DNA of 64,000 nt from Phocaeicola barnesiae DSM 18169 = JCM 13652 (GCF_000374585.1 NZ_KB894645.1:62001-126000), one strand, 5' to 3'; shown: positions 50,755 to 60,636, numbered from the stretch's first letter. The notes: generated by a model from the sequence alone, not told the origin. Program-made: numbers and translations.

Positions 50755-50762
50755 CAAAGATA
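50755..50762 (-). promoter_or_regulatory. TATCTTTG -7 box for the TlpA-like gene
   Basis: CAAAGATA on the plus strand, 52 bp upstream of the chosen ATG. Confidence 0.5.
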
Positions 50763-50877
50763 CGTCTTTTCACGGTTTAACAAAGTTTTTACACATCTTC
50801 TTGACAGATAACGGATAAAAAACGTCTTCACAGAAAACTTTTATCTCATTTCCACCCCGTTACTAGAAGAAATTACC

Positions 50878-50885
50878 TATCTTTG
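50878..50885 (+). promoter_or_regulatory. TATCTTTG -7 box for pnp
   Basis: TATCTTTG, 39 bp upstream of the pnp ATG. Confidence 0.65.
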
Positions 50886-50923
50886 CGCGTATTTTTGAAG
50901 AAAACAATATTAAAACACTTTTT

Positions 50924-53107
50924 ATGATCAATCCAATTGTTAAGACGATCGAGTTGGGCGATGGAAGAACCATCACACTCGAAACGGGAAAGCTAGCAAA
51001 ACAGGCAGATGGTGCTGTAATGCTACGCATGGGTAACACCATGTTGCTGGCTACTGTTTGTGCAGCAAAAGATGCAGTTCCCGGTACTGATTTCATGCCT
51101 CTGCAGGTAGAATACAAAGAAAAATATTCAGCATTCGGACGTTTTCCGGGTGGCTTTACCAAACGTGAAGGAAAAGCATCCGATTACGAAATCCTGACTT
51201 GCCGTCTGGTAGACCGTGCGCTCCGCCCGCTGTTCCCGGACAATTTCCATGCAGAAGTTTACGTAAACATTATACTTTTCTCAGCAGACGGCGTAGATAT
51301 GCCTGATGCGTTGGCCGGTCTGGCAGCTTCAGCAGCTTTGGCTGTATCCGATATACCGTTCGGAGGTCCGATTTCAGAAGTACGTGTGGCACGTATCGAC
51401 GGACAGTTCGTGATTAACCCGACATTCGAAGCATTGAAACGTGCTGATATGGACCTGATGGTAGCCGCTACCTACGAAAACATCATGATGGTGGAAGGCG
51501 AAATGGACGAAGTAAGCGAACAGGATTTGCTGGCAGCCATGAAATGTGCTCACGAAGCCATCAAGGTTCACTGCAAGGCTCAGATGGAACTGATGGAAGA
51601 AGTCGGTTCTACCCAGAAACGCGAATATTGCCACGAAGAAAACGATGAAGACCTGCGTAAGGCAGTTCATGATGCCTGCTACGATAAGGCATACGCCATC
51701 GCTCAGTCCGGCAACAAGAACAAGCACGAACGCGAAGCTGCTTTCACAGCCATCTGCGACGAGTTCAAGGCTCAGTTCACGGAAGAAGAGCTGGAAGAAA
51801 AAGCCGGTATGATAGACCGTTATTACCACGACGTTGAAAAAGAAGCCATGCGTCGTTGCATCCTGGACGAAGGAAAACGTCTGGACGGCCGTGCTACTAC
51901 CGACATCCGCCCTATCTGGTGCGAAGTAAGCCCGCTGCCTGGTCCTCACGGATCATCCATCTTCACCCGTGGTGAAACCCAGTCATTGAGTACCGTTACA
52001 TTGGGTACCAAACTGGACGAAAAGATTGTAGATGATGTACTCGACCAGCACAAGGAACGCTTCCTGCTGCATTACAACTTCCCTCCGTTCTCTACAGGTG
52101 AAGCCAAAGCACAGCGTGGTGTAGGCCGTCGTGAAATCGGTCACGGCCACTTGGCATGGCGTGCGTTGAAAGGACAGATTCCGGCAGACTATCCGTATTG
52201 TGTACGTGTAGTATCTGATATCCTGGAATCAAACGGTTCTTCTTCAATGGCAACAGTATGTGCCGGAACACTGGCTCTGATGGATGCCGGTGTACCTATC
52301 AAGAAACCGGTATCTGGTATTGCAATGGGATTGATCAAAAATGCCGGTGAAGATAAATATGCCGTATTGTCTGATATCCTGGGTGATGAAGACCACCTGG
52401 GAGATATGGACTTCAAAGTAACAGGTACACGCGACGGTATCACAGCTACACAGATGGATATCAAGTGCGACGGTCTGACTTATGACATTCTGGAAAAAGC
52501 TTTGCTCCAGGCTAAACAAGGCCGTGAATACATCTTGGGTAAATTGACCGACTGCATCGCAGAACCGCGTGCCGAACTGAAACCGCACGCTCCGCGTATT
52601 GAAACCATGACGATTCCGAAAGAATTCATCGGCGCTGTCATCGGCCCGGGCGGAAAGATTATCCAGGGTATGCAGGAAGAAACCGGTGCTACCATCACCA
52701 TCGAAGAAATCGACGGTGTAGGACGTATCGAAATTGCCGGAACCAACAAGAAATGCATTGACGATGCCATGAGAATGATTAAAGGTATTGTTGCCGTTCC
52801 TGAAGTAGGCGAAGTCTACATGGGTAAGGTACGTTCCATCATGCCTTATGGTGCATTCGTTGAGTTCCTGCCTGGCAAGGACGGTCTGCTTCACATCTCT
52901 GAAATTGACTGGAAACGTCTGGAGACCATCGAAGAAGCCGGCTTGAATGAAGGTGACGAAATCGAAGTGAAACTGATGGACATCGATCCGAAGACCGGTA
53001 AGTTCAAACTGTCTCACAAGGTTCTTCTTCCGAAACCGGAAGGAAACAACGGTGAAAACCACCCGAAACGTGACCGTAAGCCACACGCAAACAAAGAACA
53101 GAAATAA
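50924..53107 (+). CDS. pnp: polyribonucleotide nucleotidyltransferase (PNPase)
   Basis: 727 residues with the standard layout: first RNase PH domain (1-145; [14 protein letters not shown]), helical linker, second RNase PH domain (about 325-545; [19 protein letters not shown]), KH domain (about 560-620; [16 protein letters not shown]) and S1 domain (about 625-700; [20 protein letters not shown]). PNPase degrades RNA 3' to 5' by phosphorolysis. A Lys/His/Asn-rich tail is common in Bacteroides. It stands alone with its own promoter and terminator. Confidence 0.98.
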   Translation: MINPIVKTIELGDGRTITLETGKLAKQADGAVMLRMGNTMLLATVCAAKDAVPGTDFMPLQVEYKEKYSAFGRFPGGFTKREGKASDYEILTCRLVDRALRPLFPDNFHAEVYVNIILFSADGVDMPDALAGLAASAALAVSDIPFGGPISEVRVARIDGQFVINPTFEALKRADMDLMVAATYENIMMVEGEMDEVSEQDLLAAMKCAHEAIKVHCKAQMELMEEVGSTQKREYCHEENDEDLRKAVHDACYDKAYAIAQSGNKNKHEREAAFTAICDEFKAQFTEEELEEKAGMIDRYYHDVEKEAMRRCILDEGKRLDGRATTDIRPIWCEVSPLPGPHGSSIFTRGETQSLSTVTLGTKLDEKIVDDVLDQHKERFLLHYNFPPFSTGEAKAQRGVGRREIGHGHLAWRALKGQIPADYPYCVRVVSDILESNGSSSMATVCAGTLALMDAGVPIKKPVSGIAMGLIKNAGEDKYAVLSDILGDEDHLGDMDFKVTGTRDGITATQMDIKCDGLTYDILEKALLQAKQGREYILGKLTDCIAEPRAELKPHAPRIETMTIPKEFIGAVIGPGGKIIQGMQEETGATITIEEIDGVGRIEIAGTNKKCIDDAMRMIKGIVAVPEVGEVYMGKVRSIMPYGAFVEFLPGKDGLLHISEIDWKRLETIEEAGLNEGDEIEVKLMDIDPKTGKFKLSHKVLLPKPEGNNGENHPKRDRKPHANKEQK

Positions 53108-53142
53108 TCGTTCTTACCCATAGGTAACTGCGAAACAGAAAT

Positions 53143-53182
53143 AAGCCTCCTGCTCTTTCACAAAAGGACAGGAGGCTTTTTA
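53143..53182 (+). terminator. pnp terminator
   Basis: AAGCCTCCTG (53143-53152) pairs with CAGGAGGCTT (53169-53178), followed by TTTT. Confidence 0.88.
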
Positions 53183-53449
53183 TATTCCCTCGCCCCGGGA
53201 ACTGCCCGGACTTCCTAGCTGTCCAATTTAATCTGACACCCGGCATCGCCTCCCCGTATCGGTCGGACAACTGTTCTCAGCCGCTACTCCATCAAAGAAA
53301 ATCCGAGAACTTTTTCTCCCGAAAAATCGAAAGAGCTTACATTTTTCTGAAAAAGATAAAATCTCTTATAAAAATTAACACTTCCATGTAGCCTCATCTA
53401 CGTTAATTCCCTATCTTTGGAATACTATAACTTTTAAACAAGAGATATT
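53183..53449. other. intergenic region upstream of the alcohol dehydrogenase gene
   Basis: No gene seen. It holds the TATCTTTG promoter (53412-53419) for the dehydrogenase, 30 bp before the ATG. Confidence 0.55.
53412..53419 (+). promoter_or_regulatory. TATCTTTG -7 box for alcohol dehydrogenase gene
   Basis: TATCTTTG, 30 bp upstream of the ATG. Confidence 0.6.
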
Positions 53450-54622
53450 ATGAATGCAAATCCAGTTTTCAGTTTGCACATCCCTACAAGAATTCTGTTC
53501 GGATGTGGTGAGATTAAAAAGTTAGCGACCGAAAAGCTACCTGGTAAAAAGGCTATGATTGTTATCTCAAGTGGAACTTCCATGAGAAAATATGGATACC
53601 TGGATAAAGTGACCAGTCTGTTGACCGAAAATGATGTAGATTCCATCGTATACGACCAGATACTTCCGAACCCGACCAAACGCCATGTGATGGAAGCTGC
53701 AGCTATCTGCCGTGAACGCGGTTGCGATTTCATCATCGGATTAGGCGGAGGCAGCAGCATTGATTCTGCGAAAGCAATTGCCGTGATGGCGTGCAACACC
53801 GGCGACTATTGGGATTATATCCCAGCCGGTAGCGGTAAAGGACGTGCCGTAACCAAAGCGTTACCGATTGTTGCCATTCCGACAACCGCCGGTACCGGTA
53901 CAGAAGCCGACCCGTGGACGGTCATCACCAACGAAGATGTACACGAGAAAATCGGATTCGGCAACCAGCATACTTTCCCGACCCTGTCTATCATCGACCC
54001 GGAACTGATGGTTTCCATTCCTCCTCACTTGACAGCCTACCAAGGATTTGACGCATTCTTCCATGCAGCCGAAGGTTTCATTGCCAACTGCGCCACTCCT
54101 ATCAGTGACTTATATGCACTCGAAGCCATCCGTCTGCTCTATAAATACCTGCCGGTAGCCGTAAAAGACGGCAAGAACCTGAAAGCACGTGCCAAAGTAG
54201 CGTGGGCCAGCACATTGGCCGGACTGGTAGAATCTACTTCCAGCTGTACTTCCGAACACTCCATGGAGCATGCCATGAGCGCCTTCCATCCGGAACTTCC
54301 GCACGGAGCCGGTCTGATAGCCATCAGCGAAGTTTATTTCGAAACCTTCCGGAACGACTGCATGAAACGCTACATGAAGATGGCCGAAGCCATGACACAA
54401 CAAAAGAGTAACCGTCCGAGCGATTTCATCGACGCCTTGGTACGTATGCAGAAAGCCTGCGACGTATACGGACTCCAGCTCAGCCAGTTCGGCGTGAAAG
54501 AAAAAGACCTGCCTCAGATGGTACAGAATGCACGCGAAACCATGGGTGCGCTCTTTACACTCGACCCACGTCCGCTCACGGATGCCGAAGTATTGGAAAT
54601 CTACCAGAAGTCATTCAAATAA
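53450..54622 (+). CDS. iron-containing alcohol dehydrogenase
   Basis: 390 residues. The NAD(P)-binding loop GLGGGSSIDSAKAIA and the metal-site pieces FHAAEGF and EHSMEHAMSAFHPELPHGAG (His ligands) are diagnostic of the iron-dependent (group III) family, nearest in style to butanol dehydrogenases. It would reduce an aldehyde with NAD(P)H in the cytoplasm; the natural substrate is not told by sequence. It is a single gene with its own promoter and terminator. Confidence 0.93.
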   Translation: MNANPVFSLHIPTRILFGCGEIKKLATEKLPGKKAMIVISSGTSMRKYGYLDKVTSLLTENDVDSIVYDQILPNPTKRHVMEAAAICRERGCDFIIGLGGGSSIDSAKAIAVMACNTGDYWDYIPAGSGKGRAVTKALPIVAIPTTAGTGTEADPWTVITNEDVHEKIGFGNQHTFPTLSIIDPELMVSIPPHLTAYQGFDAFFHAAEGFIANCATPISDLYALEAIRLLYKYLPVAVKDGKNLKARAKVAWASTLAGLVESTSSCTSEHSMEHAMSAFHPELPHGAGLIAISEVYFETFRNDCMKRYMKMAEAMTQQKSNRPSDFIDALVRMQKACDVYGLQLSQFGVKEKDLPQMVQNARETMGALFTLDPRPLTDAEVLEIYQKSFK

Positions 54623-54640
54623 CAGATACTTCTTACACAA

Positions 54641-54685
54641 GAAAGCCCCTGCTGCGATGGACGGAACCTTGCAGCAGGGGCTTTC
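54641..54685. terminator. bidirectional terminator between dehydrogenase and thioesterase genes
   Basis: GAAAGCCCCTGCTGC (54641-54655) pairs perfectly with GCAGCAGGGGCTTTC (54671-54685). Confidence 0.9.
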
Positions 54686-54705
54686 CTTATTCTGATTCAT
54701 GTTCC

Positions 54706-55155
54706 TTACGGAAGCGGCTTCGACAATTCCTCCAACGATTTTCCCTCATAGTCACAAATCCTTTCCTTGAAATCCTTTGGAAGGTCTACCGGTTCTTTGG
54801 TCATGATATCATAACCCACCATCACGGTACGGCACTGACACTTCACCACCCCACTGGCTTTGTTTACCGCCTGCTGAAACAAGGTAAAACTTTTATGGCC
54901 CAAATGTGTAACTGTCGTCTTGATTACCAACTCATCCGAAAAGAATACCGGAGCCAGAAAATCGGCATTGATATTCGCAATCACAATGCCCATCTTGTTC
55001 CACTCCTCATTACCAAACACATCGCGCATATACGATGTCTTAGCCAGGTCATACAACGAAAAGTATGACGAGTTGTTCATGTGACCGTACAAATCAACAT
55101 CGTTGAAGCGAATCTGTACGGGCAACTCATGTCTTGTTTTTAATTCATCTGCCAT
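54706..55155 (-). CDS. acyl-CoA thioesterase, 4-hydroxybenzoyl-CoA type hotdog fold
   Basis: 149 residues. IRFNDVDLYGHMNNSSYFSLYDLAKTSYM is the YbgC/FadM-type signature, with the catalytic Asp in the first part. It hydrolyses an acyl-CoA, chain length unknown. The TATATTTG promoter (55179-55186 minus) is 23 bp upstream, divergent from metY. Confidence 0.88.
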   Translation of the reverse strand: MADELKTRHELPVQIRFNDVDLYGHMNNSSYFSLYDLAKTSYMRDVFGNEEWNKMGIVIANINADFLAPVFFSDELVIKTTVTHLGHKSFTLFQQAVNKASGVVKCQCRTVMVGYDIMTKEPVDLPKDFKERICDYEGKSLEELSKPLP

Positions 55156-55178
55156 AGCTTATCTCATTAGTTAAAACT

Positions 55179-55186
55179 CAAATATA
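55179..55186 (-). promoter_or_regulatory. TATATTTG -7 box for thioesterase gene
   Basis: CAAATATA on the plus strand, 24 bp upstream of the ATG. Confidence 0.55.
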
Positions 55187-55230
55187 ATTCTTTTTGAACA
55201 AAATAACTAAAAAAATGGTGGAATATTTCT

Positions 55231-55238
55231 TACATTTG
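55231..55238 (+). promoter_or_regulatory. TACATTTG -7 box for metY
   Basis: TACATTTG, 39 bp upstream of the ATG. Confidence 0.6.
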
Positions 55239-55276
55239 CCGCGGATAAATGACAAACCCCTAAAAAATCAGATAGA

Positions 55277-56560
55277 ATGGAAAATAAATTCAGCAAAGAG
55301 ACACTCTGCGTCCAGGCAGGATGGACTCCTAAAAAGGGTGAACCACGTGTGTTGCCCATCTATCAAAGTACCACTTTCAAATACGATACCAGCGAACAGA
55401 TGGCCCGCCTGTTCGACCTGGAAGACAGCGGTTACTTCTATACCCGTCTACAAAACCCTACAAACGATGCCGTCGCTTCGAAAATCGCGGCACTGGAAGG
55501 TGGTGTAGGTGCCATGCTGACCTCTTCGGGCCAGGCTGCCAACTTCTACGCCGTATTCAATATCTGCGAAGCCGGTGACCATTTCGTCTGCTCATCCACC
55601 ATTTACGGAGGAACATTCAACCTGTTTGCCGTAACCATGAAGAAACTGGGTATCGAATGTACCTTCGTCGACGCCGATGCTCCGGAAGAAGAAATCGAAA
55701 AGGCCTTCCGTCCGAATACCAAGTGTCTGTTCGGTGAAACAATCTCCAATCCAAGCATCAATGTACTGGATATCGAGAAGTTCGCACGCATCGCTCACAA
55801 GCACGGTGTACCTTTGATTGTAGACAATACCTTCGCTACACCGATTAACTGTCGCCCGTTTGAATGGGGAGCTGATATCGTTACTCATTCTACTACCAAA
55901 TACATGGACGGACACGCCACTTGCGTAGGAGGTGCCATCGTAGACAGCGGAAACTTTGACTGGGATGCCCATGCCGACAAGTTCCCGGGCCTGACCCAGC
56001 CGGACGAATCATACCACGGTCTGACTTATACGAAAGCGTTCGGTAAAATGGCTTACATGACGAAGGCAACCGCTCAGCTGATGCGTGACTTGGGTTCCAT
56101 CCAGTCGCCCGAGAATGCATTCCTGTTGAACCTGGGTCTGGAAACCCTTCACCTACGTATGCCTCGCCACTGCGAGAATGCCCAGAAAGTAGCCGAATGG
56201 CTGGAAGCCAATCCAAAAGTGAAATGGGTAAATTACTGCGGCCTGAAAAGCAGCAAATATTACGAACTGGCTCAGAAATACATGCCGAACGGTTCCTGCG
56301 GTGTCATTGCCTTCGGCCTGAACGGAACACGTGAGGAAGCTATCAAGTTTATGGACCACCTGAAACTGGCCTGCATCGTTACCCACGTAGCCGATGCCCG
56401 TACTTGTGTCCTGCATCCGGCCAGCCATACTCACCGCCAGCTGACGGACGAACAGCTGCTGGAAGCCGGTGTAGCCCCGGATTTGATTCGCCTGTCTGTA
56501 GGTATCGAGAATGTAAACGATATCATTGCCGACCTAGACCAAGCTATGCAGCAAATCTAA
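55277..56560 (+). CDS. metY: O-acetylhomoserine sulfhydrylase
   Basis: 427 residues, the long form typical of MetY. TLCVQAGWTP at the start, SSGQAANFYAVFNI, IVDNTFATP with the PLP-site Asp, and HSTTKYMDGHATCVGG with the PLP lysine are the landmarks of the Cys/Met metabolism PLP family. It makes homocysteine from O-acetylhomoserine and sulfide. No met riboswitch is visible upstream. Confidence 0.95.
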   Translation: MENKFSKETLCVQAGWTPKKGEPRVLPIYQSTTFKYDTSEQMARLFDLEDSGYFYTRLQNPTNDAVASKIAALEGGVGAMLTSSGQAANFYAVFNICEAGDHFVCSSTIYGGTFNLFAVTMKKLGIECTFVDADAPEEEIEKAFRPNTKCLFGETISNPSINVLDIEKFARIAHKHGVPLIVDNTFATPINCRPFEWGADIVTHSTTKYMDGHATCVGGAIVDSGNFDWDAHADKFPGLTQPDESYHGLTYTKAFGKMAYMTKATAQLMRDLGSIQSPENAFLLNLGLETLHLRMPRHCENAQKVAEWLEANPKVKWVNYCGLKSSKYYELAQKYMPNGSCGVIAFGLNGTREEAIKFMDHLKLACIVTHVADARTCVLHPASHTHRQLTDEQLLEAGVAPDLIRLSVGIENVNDIIADLDQAMQQI

Positions 56561-56586
56561 AAGAAACTGTACAAACAACCAATAAA

Positions 56587-56624
56587 AAAAGCTGTTTCAC
56601 GCTATTGTGGAACAGCTTTTTTTA
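56587..56624 (+). terminator. metY terminator
   Basis: AAAAGCTGTTTCAC pairs with GTGGAACAGCTTTT, followed by TTT. Confidence 0.88.
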
Positions 56625-56738
56625 TTTTCCAATATACCTTCTTTAATGCAGATTTCATTCCAGCCCCTTTTTTCTACAAGTCAGTAAATATAACCGTTAC
56701 TTGAGTAAATGGATTCTTCCTGCTTCTTGTTTACACAC

Positions 56739-56746
56739 TACATTTG
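56739..56746 (+). promoter_or_regulatory. TACATTTG -7 box for RND adaptor gene
   Basis: TACATTTG, 37 bp upstream of the ATG at 56784. Confidence 0.55.
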
Positions 56747-56783
56747 TACATTATTCAACAAAATTCTATCAATAAAACAGAAT

Positions 56784-57824
56784 ATGAAGTACTCGATTTT
56801 ATGTTGTATCGGAATATTGGGATTAACAGCATGTACTCCCACTACACCGTCCCATGTACAGGTTCCAGAAATCAGAGTTATCACACCTGAAACTTCCGGA
56901 CACGATTTCAGAAGAAACTATACGTTCATATCAAATCCTTTTCGGGTTACTGAACTGTCTTTCCGGGTAGGAGGTCCCATACGTACTTTCAGTATTCAAA
57001 ACGGACAGTTCTTCCGTAAAGGAGAATTGATTGCAGCCTTAGATGACAGAGACTTCCGGATAAAAGAACAACGGACCGGAGCCATTTATCGACAAGCAAA
57101 AGCTGATTTCCAACGCATCGCCAATCTGTATGAAGAAGATAACATATCCGGCATGAATTATGAAAAAGCCAAAGCAGACCATGAGAAAGCCAAGGCTGAT
57201 TATGAAACAGCCGTTAATGAATTGAACGATACCCGTCTGTATGCTCCTTTTGACGGGTATGTACAACAGACATATACTGAACGCTATCAGGATATACAAC
57301 CGACCACACCGATTGTAAGATTCATCGATTTGTCCCGAATCAAGGTAGAAGCATATATTCCGGAAGAAGTAGCACTAAAATATCGGACTGGTAAAGGACC
57401 GTCTTGTACGATTACATTCAACGCTCTACCCAATCAAAAATATCATCCAACAGATACATACCTCACCCAAAGTGTAACCGACAACAACATATCCTATCTC
57501 TTCACTGCCATTTTGGACAATCACGACAATACTTTATTCGGGGGAATGTCTGGTACATTGGAACTTAGTTATCAAGAAACTTCAATCCATTCCTCCCAAA
57601 GTCTTCTTATTCCACAATCAGCAATCTGTCACGATGAGACAGCCGGTACTTTCGTCTGGCGGATAAACCGACAGAACCACATAAATAAAGTCCCTGTCAA
57701 GATCGGCAAGGTACAAAAGAACGATAAGATAGAAATTCTATCCGGGATTGCACCTAATGACAAGATAGCCGTAACTGGACTTTCTGCATTGGCAGAGAAT
57801 GATACGATAACAATTCAAGATTAA
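56784..57824 (+). CDS. RND efflux periplasmic adaptor (HlyD/MexA family) lipoprotein
   Basis: 346 residues from MKYSILCCIG, giving a lipobox GLTAC (Cys17); the frame from 56709 is an unrelated extension. The barrel-sandwich (lipoyl) domain (VGGPIRTFSIQNGQFFRKGELIAALDDRDF), the helical hairpin (about 90-150, EKAKADHEKAKADYETAVNEL) and the C-terminal beta domain are all present, so the protein looks intact. Such adaptors link an inner-membrane RND pump to an outer-membrane channel. Neither partner gene follows; a headless response regulator starts a few bases later, pointing to a deletion. Confidence 0.88.
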   Translation: MKYSILCCIGILGLTACTPTTPSHVQVPEIRVITPETSGHDFRRNYTFISNPFRVTELSFRVGGPIRTFSIQNGQFFRKGELIAALDDRDFRIKEQRTGAIYRQAKADFQRIANLYEEDNISGMNYEKAKADHEKAKADYETAVNELNDTRLYAPFDGYVQQTYTERYQDIQPTTPIVRFIDLSRIKVEAYIPEEVALKYRTGKGPSCTITFNALPNQKYHPTDTYLTQSVTDNNISYLFTAILDNHDNTLFGGMSGTLELSYQETSIHSSQSLLIPQSAICHDETAGTFVWRINRQNHINKVPVKIGKVQKNDKIEILSGIAPNDKIAVTGLSALAENDTITIQD

Positions 57825-57832
57825 ACCCATGA

Positions 57833-58555
57833 AGACATTTCCGTCCAGAATGGGAAGTGACCGTACTTCCCGGTACTATTGAAGATTCGGTAAAATGGTT
57901 TGCAGAAAACCCTCATCCGGATGTTCTGTTCCTGGATATACAACTGAACGACGGCAACTCCTTCCTGTTCATTGAACAGGCTAACCCACAGAGTATGATT
58001 GTCTTTACAACTGCTTACGATGAATATGCTGTTCAAGCCTTTACGGTAAACAGCGTAGATTATCTGCTCAAACCGATTCACAAAGACCGACTGGTCAATG
58101 CCATCCGGAAATGCGAACGATTGCTGTCTCTGCATGAAAACAGCCTCAGCAAGTTGTTGGATTTGGAACAACTACTGAGAACCATTGCAGAGAAGAAAGA
58201 GAAACAGTTCCGTACTCGTTTTCTCATATCCGTTCCCAAACATTTCTACACGATACAGGTAACAGAGATCGCTTATTTCTATTCAGAAGATAAGGTAACT
58301 TTTGCCGTAACCCGAGACGGGAAAAGTCACATCATAGATTTCCCGCTGAATAAACTGGAAGAGCAATTGGACGGCAAACAATTCCATCGGGTAAACCGTC
58401 AGTTCATTCTTTCCGTAGATTCCATTCTGGACATCCAACCTTATTTCAATGGAAAAGCCATCATCAAAGTACGTCCATCTTATGATGGAGTCATCCAAAT
58501 AAGCCGCGAAAAAGTCCCTGCTCTCAAATTATGGCTGGACGAACCGTATATATAG
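57833..58555 (+). pseudogene. LytTR response regulator, N-terminus deleted
   Basis: The coding frame opens after a stop at 57830; the only near start is GTG at 57857. It begins in the middle of the receiver domain (EWEVTVLPGTIEDSVKWF) and holds the phosphorylation site in HPDVLFLDIQLNDG, the Lys in YLLKPI and a complete LytTR DNA-binding domain (about 125-232, YFYSEDKVTFAVTRDGKSHI, FHRVNRQFILSVDSI). The first ~30 residues with the acidic pair that holds Mg are absent. The ATG at 57829 in another frame may be the start of the lost neighbour. It is most likely a non-phosphorylatable remnant; the DNA-binding part could still work if translated. Confidence 0.78.
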
Positions 58556-58563
58556 CCCGTTTA

Positions 58564-58646
58564 AAACAAACGCACGTTTCATCCAAAACGAACGCACGTT
58601 TTGCATCAAACGAACGCACGAACGATGTAAAACGTCCGTTCGTTTT
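58564..58646. repeat. cluster of AAACGAACGCACG-type repeats
   Basis: Three direct copies, AAACAAACGCACG (58564), AAAACGAACGCACGTTTT (58585-58602) and AAACGAACGCACG (58608-58620), then AAAACGTCCGTTCGTTTT (58629-58646), the exact reverse complement of the 903-920 element. The AAAACG/CGTTTT ends could form small hairpins. The cluster follows the headless regulator gene. Confidence 0.7.
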
Positions 58647-58723
58647 CAGAACCAGGAATGCTAAAAAGAGTTATGTCCCTGTCTAAAAGAACTCCAAACA
58701 GCCAATGATGCTGGTTTTCTGCG

Positions 58724-58731
58724 TATATTTG
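58724..58731 (+). promoter_or_regulatory. TATATTTG -7 box for MutS-like gene
   Basis: TATATTTG, 29 bp upstream of the ATG at 58760. Confidence 0.6.
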
Positions 58732-58759
58732 CGCTTCAAACCTCCAAAAATACACGACC

Positions 58760-60562
58760 ATGAATCCATCCGACCGTTACACCCGGCTGCTTGCCGAGGC
58801 AGAACAACGACTGAGACACATCAAACAACGTATCTGGCGCGTCAGCATGCTACGCGTCCTGCTTTTCATGGCAGGAATAACCGCCCTCATTTACTTTTTC
58901 CATGCGGCAGGCTGGGTACTGACCCTATCCCTCTGCTGTACCTTCATCCCGTTCTTCGCACTAGTCAAACTGCATAACCGGTTGTTCCAGGAAAAGACAT
59001 GGACGGAAACCGAAATACGCATTTATCAGGAAGAGCTGAAAGCCCTGCAAGGAGATTACAGCGCGTTCGACGGAGGGAAAAACTACATCGAACCTTCACA
59101 CGAATATTCGTATGACCTGGACCTGTTCGGCGACCGCTCACTGTTCCAGGCCGTGAACCGCACCTGTACCTGCTTCGGGAAAAAGCGTCTGGCCACCTGG
59201 TTCCAACAGCACCTGACAGACAAAAAAGCCATTGAAAGCCGTCAACAGAGCGTAACCGACCTCAGTAAACGGCCGGAGTTCCGGGAACGTTTCCGGACAA
59301 CCGGACTGGTATACCAGGGAAATGAAAAGGATGATGAGATTCTCCGCCAATGGTGTGACGCACCCATCAGCTACCTGCACCGCACATGGGTGAAGATGGC
59401 CATTTGGGGAATACCTTCGCTGAATGCGCTGACGCTGCTGGGCGGTCTGACAGGGCTCTGCTCGTTCCAATGGTTCGGACTGACATTCATGGCTTGCGTC
59501 ATCATCAGCTTCGGATTCATTAAGCGGGCTACCCAGATACAGGAGACTTACGGCAATCAACTGAAAACCCTGAAAGGTTATGCCCGTCTGCTGGCACAGG
59601 CTGAGGCCGAAGCTTGGGAAGCCCCCGACCTACATGCACTGACCCGTAGTCTCTACATCAACGGAAAAGCACCGACCGATGCCCTGGAGGAACTGTCGAA
59701 AGAACTGGACCGGCTGGATTTGCGGAACAACCAGTTCCTGTACGTCATTCTGGAAGGACTCCTGTTCTTCCAGCTGCAGGAGATTGTCCGGATAGAACGG
59801 TGGAAAGACCGGTACGGAAGCTACATCATGGGATGGATGGAAGCCATCGGAACTTACGACGCACTCTGTTCATTGGGAACCTTCGCCTACAATCATCCGA
59901 AGTATACCTACCCCGGGATTACCGGTACACCTTTCTGCTTTGAAGCCCGGCGCATGGGACATCCGCTGATGCCCGAGACACAATGTGTCAAGAACGATGC
60001 ACACATCCCGGCCCGCCCGTTCTTTCTGATTATCACAGGAGCCAACATGGCAGGCAAAAGTACATACCTGCGTACCATCGGCGTAAACTACCTGCTGGCC
60101 TGTATCGGCGCACCGGTCTGCTGCGACTCACTGACCCTCTATCCCAGCCAACTGATAACCAGCCTGCGTACTTCCGACTCACTTTCTGACAACGAATCCT
60201 ATTTCTTTGCCGAACTGAAACGGCTGAAACACATCATCGACCTGCTGAACGAAGGAAAAGAACTTTTCATCATCCTGGACGAGATTCTGAAAGGTACCAA
60301 CTCCATGGACAAGCAGAAAGGCTCGTTCGACCTCATCCGGCAATTCATGCAACTGAAGGCCAACGGTATCATTGCCACCCATGATTTGCTGCTGGGAAAA
60401 CTCATCGAACAATTCCCTGACGAAATACGCAACTACTGCTTTGAGGCCGACATCACTGACAACGAACTGACCTTCTCCTACCGTCTGCGCGAAGGAGTCG
60501 CCCAAAACATGAACGCCTGTTTCCTGATGAAAAAGATGGGCATTGTATTACAGGATGAATAA
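58760..60562 (+). CDS. membrane-anchored MutS-like ATPase
   Basis: 600 residues. Two adjacent hydrophobic helices (about residues 33-50 and 53-70) and, after a helical lever-like region, another pair (about 212-255), anchor it in the membrane. The C-terminal ATPase is clearly MutS: Walker A TGANMAGKSTYLRT (about 425-438), then SDNESYFFAELKRLKHI, Walker B FIILDEILKGTNS and the ATHDLLLG segment. The mismatch-recognition and connector domains of MutS are absent. Related proteins are widespread in Bacteroidetes; function is unknown and probably not mismatch repair. Confidence 0.88.
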   Translation: MNPSDRYTRLLAEAEQRLRHIKQRIWRVSMLRVLLFMAGITALIYFFHAAGWVLTLSLCCTFIPFFALVKLHNRLFQEKTWTETEIRIYQEELKALQGDYSAFDGGKNYIEPSHEYSYDLDLFGDRSLFQAVNRTCTCFGKKRLATWFQQHLTDKKAIESRQQSVTDLSKRPEFRERFRTTGLVYQGNEKDDEILRQWCDAPISYLHRTWVKMAIWGIPSLNALTLLGGLTGLCSFQWFGLTFMACVIISFGFIKRATQIQETYGNQLKTLKGYARLLAQAEAEAWEAPDLHALTRSLYINGKAPTDALEELSKELDRLDLRNNQFLYVILEGLLFFQLQEIVRIERWKDRYGSYIMGWMEAIGTYDALCSLGTFAYNHPKYTYPGITGTPFCFEARRMGHPLMPETQCVKNDAHIPARPFFLIITGANMAGKSTYLRTIGVNYLLACIGAPVCCDSLTLYPSQLITSLRTSDSLSDNESYFFAELKRLKHIIDLLNEGKELFIILDEILKGTNSMDKQKGSFDLIRQFMQLKANGIIATHDLLLGKLIEQFPDEIRNYCFEADITDNELTFSYRLREGVAQNMNACFLMKKMGIVLQDE

Positions 60563-60575
60563 ACAGCACGTAAAA

Positions 60576-60606
60576 AAGGCCATCACGGAATTTCCGCGAT
60601 GGCCTT
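60576..60606. terminator. terminator between MutS-like gene and rubredoxin
   Basis: AAGGCCATCACGGAA (60576-60590) pairs with TTTCCGCGATGGCCTT (60591-60606), near-perfect, no loop space beyond a few bases. Confidence 0.8.
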
Positions 60607-60636
60607 CTATACGAAATCCGATAGTAGTCTAAGCTA

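Noticed and set aside
51374-53086. long ORFs antisense to pnp
   Set aside because: PNPase is unmistakable on the plus strand; the antisense frames have phenylalanine-rich shadow composition.
53004-53270. 88-codon minus-strand ORF spanning the end of pnp
   Set aside because: Overlaps the pnp terminator and has no recognisable features.
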